Below are positions 58,402-64,000 of a stretch of DNA of 64,000 bases, piece by piece. A model generated the notes under the pieces. That model was not told the DNA's origin. It was given only the letters and a program-made list of their open reading frames with translations, and made no database searches. Each line of letters starts with the position of its first letter. Position 1 is the first letter of the stretch. The position numbers and the translations under genes are program-made. The stretch is from Petasospora fabianii (lineage: Eukaryota; Ascomycota; Saccharomycetes; Phaffomycetales; Wickerhamomycetaceae), in contig CP048719.1 of NCBI GenBank assembly GCA_022641835.1, positions 186,001 to 250,000 on the forward strand, read 5' to 3'.

Positions 58402-59427
58402 ATGTCAGCAAACACGGTACTTCATGCGGAGTTTACACCAGAGTCTAGCTCCCGTCGCTCAAGCTCGCTCGGTACGACGAATCCTCTGGTTGCGTCCATC
58501 TTGCACAGGTCCTTCCCGTTGTTCGTGTTGGCAAATAGCACACTCGATTTCTTCACATGGCATACTCGAGACCCGATTTTAAATGGGCTATACTGGTGTT
58601 TGTTTCTTTCGTGTATCTACTACTACCGCCTTGCGTGGCTATTTTGGGGTCTCATCACGACTGTCTTGTACTGCTCTTTCAACTACTACGTCAACTCCGT
58701 ATACGTCGATGTCAGCCATCATACACCCACACTTGACGACATACTCAATGAATTGGACAACATGGTAACGCGGTTCGAGACACTAACTGCCCCCCTGCGC
58801 AATATTAAACCGCAATGGGGCCGAATCGTCAACTACCTTTTCATCGTTACTCCAGTCCACATAATTACTCTCAAATACTTCACCACACCACGTGTCTACA
58901 CGTCGATCCTTCTCCTCATCATCGCGGCATATCACTCTTTGTGGTTTCAGGCAACCATGCGTATCCTATGGAGGTCACAAATGGTCCGTCAGATCTTCCT
59001 CTTCTTCATCGGCTCGCACGCGGCAGGTCTTCATAACAACTACAAGATCCTTAACGTCTCAAGATTGCCTGGCAACAAGAATGGCAAGATAATTCAATTT
59101 CAGATCTTGGAACATCAAAGGAGATGGATTGCTGTCGGCTGGTCCGATAAGCTCTTACCATACGAGCGTGCAAACCATACGAACGAGGCGCTTCAGGCAA
59201 CGTCATCACCGGAGGCGTTCACGTTCCCCTTCAATTCAAATCATTGGAAATGGCTGGAGGACAAATGGAGTGTGGATGCTGAGTTTTGTAAGATGAAAAA
59301 CAAAGAGGGCTGGGTATATTACGATAACTACTGGAAGAATCCATGCTACCAAGACACCATCACCGCATACACGCGCTCGAGAAAGTGGACGCGCAAGGCT
59401 GTTTTGGTAACTGATCACAAAATGTGA
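58402..59427 (+). CDS. Peroxisomal/ER membrane protein of the Pex30/31/32 (Pex23) family
   Basis: The 341-residue product has several hydrophobic helices in its first 220 residues (around 38-55, 60-95, 145-165, 170-190 and 205-220), including an N-terminal reticulon-like region. A C-terminal dysferlin-type domain follows, with SNHWKWLEDKWSVDAEF and KEGWVYYDNYWKNPC. This combination is typical of Pex30, Pex31 and Pex32, ER membrane proteins at contact sites where peroxisomes and lipid droplets form; Pex32 and Pex31 are the closest in size. Which member it is cannot be told from sequence alone. It is the gene just before UBP15, a protease reported to act with peroxisomal AAA proteins in S. cerevisiae; that link is probably coincidental. 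Confidence 0.8.
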   Translation: MSANTVLHAEFTPESSSRRSSSLGTTNPLVASILHRSFPLFVLANSTLDFFTWHTRDPILNGLYWCLFLSCIYYYRLAWLFWGLITTVLYCSFNYYVNSVYVDVSHHTPTLDDILNELDNMVTRFETLTAPLRNIKPQWGRIVNYLFIVTPVHIITLKYFTTPRVYTSILLLIIAAYHSLWFQATMRILWRSQMVRQIFLFFIGSHAAGLHNNYKILNVSRLPGNKNGKIIQFQILEHQRRWIAVGWSDKLLPYERANHTNEALQATSSPEAFTFPFNSNHWKWLEDKWSVDAEFCKMKNKEGWVYYDNYWKNPCYQDTITAYTRSRKWTRKAVLVTDHKM

Positions 59428-59943
59428 CGTGCAAGAGAGCATTTTCAGGGATCTCAAACTAACTAGAATATATTGTTGTTGCTTGTTTATCAGATTGAGT
59501 CAGCATCTCGCTCGATCAATTACTTGTAGCAGACTCCGCAGAGATCTGCCTCGAACCACAGTGTTAGTGCGCATTTTATTTTGGCACAACCCCGGTCGCG
59601 AAAGCGTGAGCTGAAGGCAGAATTAAATATGTTGATCAGCCCTCTCTTTAAGAGACTACAGTGTAAAGCAACTTTCTCATCCCCTTTGGAGAGGATAATA
59701 CATCTTCACTACAGCTCGTACTCATATATACAGATACCAATTGCCACCCGCAACAACCCGCTATACCCATCAACAACCGCGGAGTGAGTTATTCCCTCAA
59801 CCACCGTACTTGCTATGAATTAACCCACATTTACTGATACTGACCTCATAATCAGAAACACCACTGGCGGCTACATTTGCATCACAGCTACTGAGGAGAC
59901 AGAACACAACACTAGGCTTGTCTAGGCACAACGAGGCATCACA
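59428..59943. other. UBP15 promoter and leader
   Basis: A 516-base gap. Its right part carries the candidate leader intron at 59784-59855. An in-frame stop (TAG) lies about 21 bases before the UBP15 ATG, so that ATG is the true start. Confidence 0.5.
59784..59855 (+). other. UBP15: Candidate 5'-leader intron of UBP15 (72 bases)
   Basis: Donor GTGAGT (59784-59789), branch-like TACTGAC (59838-59844) and acceptor AATCAG ending at 59855. All three match minor variants of yeast splice sites at proper spacing. It is non-coding, because an in-frame stop follows before the start codon. Support is from motifs only. Confidence 0.4.
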
Positions 59944-62900
59944 ATGACTTTGGGCGACAACGATCTCATTGTCCTCTCAGATGATGACGCGGTGGTTGAA
60001 ACGCCTCCAAGCACTACAACCACCAATGATACACCAGAACAGGAGGCAATCAAGCGTGCTAGAATGACTCAGCACACTAATTTGGACTTCAGCTTCTTCA
60101 AAGATCAAATCCTTCAGCCCATTGATGATGAAGACGTTATTGAAACAGGCTCTTACACATGGGAGATCAAGGATTTCAGAGGTCTAAGGGAGGACAAAGA
60201 ACGCTCCCCAATCTTCACCATCGGTGGTTATGACTTCAACATTCTGCTTTTCCCTAAGGGCAATGCCAATAACAACCTTGGGCTCTACTTGGAGCCAGTT
60301 CCGAAGAAGCACCTTGATGCAGAGACGGGACTTCTGGTTCCAGATGATCCGAACTGGTATGTCTGTGCTCAATTCACGTTGATCATCTCTTCACCGAAGG
60401 ACAGCCGTGCATGCGTTATGAACACTTCACAGCAAAGGTTCAGTAAGAATGCTACTGACTGGGGGTTCTCCAACTTCACGCCAGTATCTACACTCTATGA
60501 AGCTACGAACAGAACGAAACTGCCATTGATGTTTGACAACAAGGTTAACATCACTGCTTACGTTAAAGTTCTCAATGACACTACTGGTGTCCTCTGGCAC
60601 AACTTTTTAGACTACGACTCCAAGAAGGAAACCGGAATGGTTGGCTTTATTAACCAGGCTGCTACTTGCTATCTAAACTCCTTGCTGCAAAACTACTTTT
60701 GGACTAAGGCCTTCCGAAAGGCAGTGTATCAGATCCCAACTGAGGGTGGTGCCGGAACGGCTCCTTACGAGCTCCAGAGGATATTTTACGAATTACAGCG
60801 CTCGGATGTTGCCGTTCAGACCAACAGGTTGACGGACTCGTTTGGTTGGACTTCAGCGGATGCCTTCCAACAGCATGATGTGCAGGAATTGAACAGGGTT
60901 TTGATGGATAAGCTTGAGTCTAGTATGAAGGGCACCTCTGTGGAGAACATGCTGAATGAGACATTCGTGGGCCGCATGAAGAGTTTCATCAAATGTATCA
61001 ATGTCGATTATGAGTCTTCAAGAGAGGAAGAGTTCTGGGATATCCAGTTGAACGTGAAGGGCTCCAAGAACTTGGAAGAGTCTTTTGAGCAGTACATCGA
61101 GATGGAAACCTTAGAAGGCGAGAACAAATACTCTTCCCCCAATGACGGTCTCCAGGATGCAAACAAAGGTGTTATCTTCACTCAGTTCCCTAATGTCTTA
61201 CATCTTCAACTCAAAAGATTCGAGATGGATTGGGAGGATTTCCGCTTGACGAAGATCAATGATCGCCACGAGTTCCCACCAACCATTGACCTTGGCCGCT
61301 TCACTGAGGAAAAGTCCGAAAACATTTACGACCTTCACGGTGTTCTCGTCCATCAGGGTACAATCGAGACCGGTCACTACTACACCATTATCAGACCATC
61401 CACCGAGGATCAATGGTACAGATTTGACGACGATAGAGTGTGGAAAGTCACCAAGTCAGAGGTGTTCAAATCTAACTATGGTTCTGAGGAACTCACACCT
61501 GCTCAGCTGCACACAATGAACACATACAATCAGCAGTTGTATGCCACGCGTCGTGCAACTAGTGCTTACATGTTGGTGTACATCAAGAGATCCGAGGCTG
61601 CTACCATTCTCGCGGATGTTCCAGACTCTGTTGTTCCGAGACACATTGTTGATGAGGTTGAGGCTGAGATTGAGGAAGAAAAGAGACTAGAGCAGGAGGA
61701 GAGAGAAAGGGCATTCAACTTGGATATCAATATCTTCACCGATGATTTGTTCAGGAAGCACCAGGGCTTTGATCTTGCTGCAAATGAACGATTCATGCCC
61801 CCAGAGTTGTTTGAGAACTCTCCAAAGCCAACTAAGATCAGGATGCTGAGAGATGCAAAGTTTTCAGAAATCTATGCGCTGATCCAGGACAAGACTGGTA
61901 TTGCAGCTGACAAGATGAAAATCTGGTCTATGACACATAGACGCAATCATACATTGAGACCAAGCTTCAGACTAGAAGATATGGACGATCTCACACTTCA
62001 GGAGGTATATGATCGTCAATTCTCGAAGAAGCATGCTGTTCTCAACATCTGGATCGAGGAGCCAAGTAAGGATTTGCTCCACAACTCTTCCACCACCATC
62101 AAGCCACCTTCGGAGACTGCGCATGATACCGATATCGAGGTCATCGATGAAAACTTGATTGAATCCCCAGATATGGTATTGTTCATTAAGTACTTTGACG
62201 TTGAGAAGCAAGCTTTGCTTGGACTTGCCCATATCATTGTCAGTGAAGATGATAAGATCGAGACAGTCCTTCCTTCAATTAAGGGCAGTCTTGGTTTGAC
62301 CACATCTGATGAGATCGAAGTGTTCGAAGAGGTGAGTCCAGGCAACGTTGATGTTGTGAAGACTGGCTTGACATTTTATAAAGCTGAGCTTGGTAATGGT
62401 GACATTCTGACCATCCAGAAGAAGCCAGTCAGAGACCAGGAGATCAATGCTGAATTGCTGCCATTCTACAAGAAGGCTGATGACTTCTACAAGTTCTTGG
62501 CAACTAGACGTTTAATTACCATCAAGCCACTTGAGAGCCACAATTCTGATGATGATTTTGTCGTGGTGGACTCTGATGCTGATTCAGTCGAGGATGAAGG
62601 GAAATTCACAATGTGGATCTCCACCCATGCCTCATACGAAGAGTTGGCCACAAGAATCGGAACCTATATCAAGAAAGATCCATCATATTTGAGGGTGTTT
62701 GTCAACTACAGTGGTAACAGAGTGCAGATGCGCTCAAACTTATTTTTGGGTAACGTCCTTCCAAAGCAGTCATGGACCACCTCGTCACCTGTGTTTGAGT
62801 ATGAGCTCTTGAACATTCCATTTGCTGAACTTGAGTCCATGACATCCTACCAGATCAATTGGATCAACAATAGCTACTTGCACTACACCGAACATGATAT

Positions 62901-63492
62901 TTTGATGAGCTCAGTTGGTAAGACTGTTGGTGATCTTATTGAGAAACTTCAGTCAAAGGTTGGATTCAAGGATGAGGACAAGAAGAATGTAATCATATGG
63001 ATTAATAGTGGCTCGAGATTCACAACTATTGCTGGTCATCAACATGAGATTGAGGCATTGGAGGACAAGGACAAGATCTACGCCGCTGTTCTTCCTGAGG
63101 AGGCTGAGATCTTGCGTGATGTTTATGAACGAGACCCTCCACTTGAGATCTCTGAGCTCAAGAAATTGCCAAATTTGGTTCCGGTGATTCAATTCAACAG
63201 AGATCCAAGAAACATGCATGGTATCTCATTCATCTTTGCTCTATATCCAAATGAAAATTTGAAGAGCATGAGAGACAGAATGCACAAGAAATTCGGTTTG
63301 GGCGATTCTGAGTTTGCTAAGGTGAAGGTGTGTCTGTGGGATCCAGAACTGAGAAATCCAAGGGAGCTGGAAGATGAGAATCTCATTCCATATGATGAAA
63401 TAGCTGACTCCGAGTTCTTATGTCTCAACTTGGTGGATCGTACTAGTCGTACCGGTGGTAACCATCAGGGCGGAGGTATCTCAATCCGTTGA
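59944..63492 (+). CDS. UBP15: Ubiquitin-specific protease Ubp15 (USP7-type)
   Basis: The 1182-residue product has an N-terminal MATH/TRAF-like domain (about 45-190; SYTWEIKDFRGLREDKERSP). The peptidase C19 domain (about 230-560) has catalytic Cys242 in NQAATCYLNSLLQN, and His478 in IETGHYYTII with Asp in RFDDDRVWKV. A long C-terminal region of ubiquitin-like folds follows, as in human USP7 (HAUSP). S. cerevisiae Ubp15 (1230 residues) removes ubiquitin from substrates, including the cyclin Clb5, and affects cell-cycle entry and endocytosis. All catalytic residues are present. The order SCW - ... - UBP15 matches the S. cerevisiae chromosome XIII block, although its strand is reversed. Confidence 0.95.
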   Translation: MTLGDNDLIVLSDDDAVVETPPSTTTTNDTPEQEAIKRARMTQHTNLDFSFFKDQILQPIDDEDVIETGSYTWEIKDFRGLREDKERSPIFTIGGYDFNILLFPKGNANNNLGLYLEPVPKKHLDAETGLLVPDDPNWYVCAQFTLIISSPKDSRACVMNTSQQRFSKNATDWGFSNFTPVSTLYEATNRTKLPLMFDNKVNITAYVKVLNDTTGVLWHNFLDYDSKKETGMVGFINQAATCYLNSLLQNYFWTKAFRKAVYQIPTEGGAGTAPYELQRIFYELQRSDVAVQTNRLTDSFGWTSADAFQQHDVQELNRVLMDKLESSMKGTSVENMLNETFVGRMKSFIKCINVDYESSREEEFWDIQLNVKGSKNLEESFEQYIEMETLEGENKYSSPNDGLQDANKGVIFTQFPNVLHLQLKRFEMDWEDFRLTKINDRHEFPPTIDLGRFTEEKSENIYDLHGVLVHQGTIETGHYYTIIRPSTEDQWYRFDDDRVWKVTKSEVFKSNYGSEELTPAQLHTMNTYNQQLYATRRATSAYMLVYIKRSEAATILADVPDSVVPRHIVDEVEAEIEEEKRLEQEERERAFNLDINIFTDDLFRKHQGFDLAANERFMPPELFENSPKPTKIRMLRDAKFSEIYALIQDKTGIAADKMKIWSMTHRRNHTLRPSFRLEDMDDLTLQEVYDRQFSKKHAVLNIWIEEPSKDLLHNSSTTIKPPSETAHDTDIEVIDENLIESPDMVLFIKYFDVEKQALLGLAHIIVSEDDKIETVLPSIKGSLGLTTSDEIEVFEEVSPGNVDVVKTGLTFYKAELGNGDILTIQKKPVRDQEINAELLPFYKKADDFYKFLATRRLITIKPLESHNSDDDFVVVDSDADSVEDEGKFTMWISTHASYEELATRIGTYIKKDPSYLRVFVNYSGNRVQMRSNLFLGNVLPKQSWTTSSPVFEYELLNIPFAELESMTSYQINWINNSYLHYTEHDILMSSVGKTVGDLIEKLQSKVGFKDEDKKNVIIWINSGSRFTTIAGHQHEIEALEDKDKIYAAVLPEEAEILRDVYERDPPLEISELKKLPNLVPVIQFNRDPRNMHGISFIFALYPNENLKSMRDRMHKKFGLGDSEFAKVKVCLWDPELRNPRELEDENLIPYDEIADSEFLCLNLVDRTSRTGGNHQGGGISIR

Positions 63493-63788
63493 TGAGCCTG
63501 ATGATCGCTATACCTATTACCAGGATGGAGAAACGACATTGTACTGGCTGGCCCTTTACATGAGGTTCAACGTGATTACTATCTTCCACACGACTGTTTG
63601 CTTTTATAGCGTTTGAAATTATATATATGCACTTGAATTATCGAGATATTCTGAATCAACCTCTTTCTCTTGTCTGGAGGGTTGTGAAGTCTCCGCCTGA
63701 GGCGGCGCCAAGCATAGGACCCTATGAGGCTGCTGGAGCATATCGTCCTACAGTTCAGTTTTCTCCGGTATCCTGCTACCTTGGGAGA

Positions 63789-64000
63789 ATTTGTCTGTCC
63801 CAAGGTTTACCATCAGTTTGAACAACTGTAAGCGACTCCTTTTTCGATAGAGCGCGCCCGAAAATACTTACAGTTATGTCCTGGCTTACCGGCAGGCACA
63901 TGTTGCTGTTGTTGACGTTCGTTATTGTTGTCAATGTTGTGCGTTGTAGCATTTCACGACATCCATTGAAGCCAGTACTTGGCGCAAAAACTCTTGTGTC
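63789..64000 (-). CDS. Possible 3' end of a gene entering from the right (uncertain)
   Basis: On the minus strand, a frame without stops runs from the window edge to a TAG at about 63789, roughly 71 codons. It has mixed, protein-like composition (it includes VFAPSTGFNGCREML and DGKPWDRQILPR). I recognise no family. Two other frames are open for part of the way. GTAAGT-like donors lie inside (near 63871), so a spliced structure is also possible. An open frame of this length can arise by chance. Confidence 0.22.
63853..63864 (+). promoter_or_regulatory. Repeated element CGCGCCCGAAAA, copy 3
   Basis: The same 12 bases as at 31237-31248 and 41914-41925, with different flanks. It lies about 360 bases after UBP15 and could belong to the promoter of a gene outside the window, unless it falls inside the uncertain frame there. 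Confidence 0.3.

Larger units (their letters stand above)
63493..64000. other. UBP15 3' flank and window edge
   Basis: About 500 bases hold the third CGCGCCCGAAAA copy (63853-63864) and a possible partial minus-strand reading frame described separately. No recognised RNA gene. Confidence 0.4.

Noticed and set aside
63830-63880. A short intron on the minus strand at the right edge
   Set aside because: GTAAGT and CTTACAG are about 45 bases apart, but no TACTAAC-like branch site lies between them.
1-64000. tRNA genes in intergenic gaps
   Set aside because: I scanned each gap on both strands for box A and box B (GGTTCRANYCC). A few TTCGA-containing strings occur, but none has a paired acceptor stem and box A at proper distance.

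Overview
The window is chromosomal DNA from a budding yeast (Saccharomycotina). The signs are compact protein-coding genes, very few short introns with GTATGT/GTAAGT donors and TACTAAC-type branch sites, and a typical yeast gene set: STE6, YOR1, PDC1, GAS1, FKS, SCW4/10 and the fungal mating and cell-wall genes. CTG falls at conserved leucines (for example just after Walker A of YOR1, 16408-16413), so the genome appears to use the standard code and not the CUG-Ser or CUG-Ala code. I recognise no tRNA, rRNA, CRISPR, transposon or virus-derived element.

Layout, left to right. 0-5 kb: a repeat-rich GPI wall protein and the repair gene RAD7. 5-12.4 kb: the a-factor exporter STE6, a TGL3 lipase-like gene with a hidden first exon, and Elongator subunit ELP6. 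12.5-22 kb: the ribosome-associated J protein ZUO1, multidrug ABC transporter YOR1, methionine-salvage UTR4 and a TGL4/5 lipase with a tiny first exon. 22-31 kb: a ketopantoate-reductase-like gene, a probable Nse6/Kre29 subunit, RAD23 with two introns, and importin PSE1. 31-37 kb: a secreted carboxylesterase, a CBS-PB1 tail-anchored protein and PXR1. 37-51.3 kb: a glucan-wall cluster made of two tandem GAS1-type transglycosylases, an FKS3-type glucan synthase and an SCW4/10-type GH17 enzyme. 51.5-64 kb: CAB4, CWC22 with a long RS tail, PDC1, a Pex30/31/32-type peroxisomal membrane protein and UBP15.

The main large-scale signal is gene order. From memory of S. cerevisiae systematic names, the genes here interleave two S. 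cerevisiae segments that are paralogous remnants of its whole-genome duplication: chromosome XIII (UBP15 YMR304W, SCW10 YMR305C, FKS3 YMR306W, GAS1 YMR307W, PSE1 YMR308C, ELP6 YMR312W, TGL3 YMR313C) and chromosome VII (CAB4 YGR277C, CWC22 YGR278W, SCW4 YGR279C, PXR1 YGR280C, YOR1 YGR281W, ZUO1 YGR285C). This looks like the unduplicated ancestral block, so the species probably lies outside the duplicated clade, and the order supports the orthology calls, including FKS3 rather than FKS1.

The most interesting protein-level observation is that the TGL3 orthologue has alanine where the catalytic serine of the lipase motif should be, and has also lost the histidine of the HX4D acyltransferase motif. 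It may be a natural pseudoenzyme, while the TGL4/5 gene 10 kb away keeps its full catalytic dyad. No obviously novel multi-gene system was found; most of the window is conserved yeast housekeeping and cell-wall biology.
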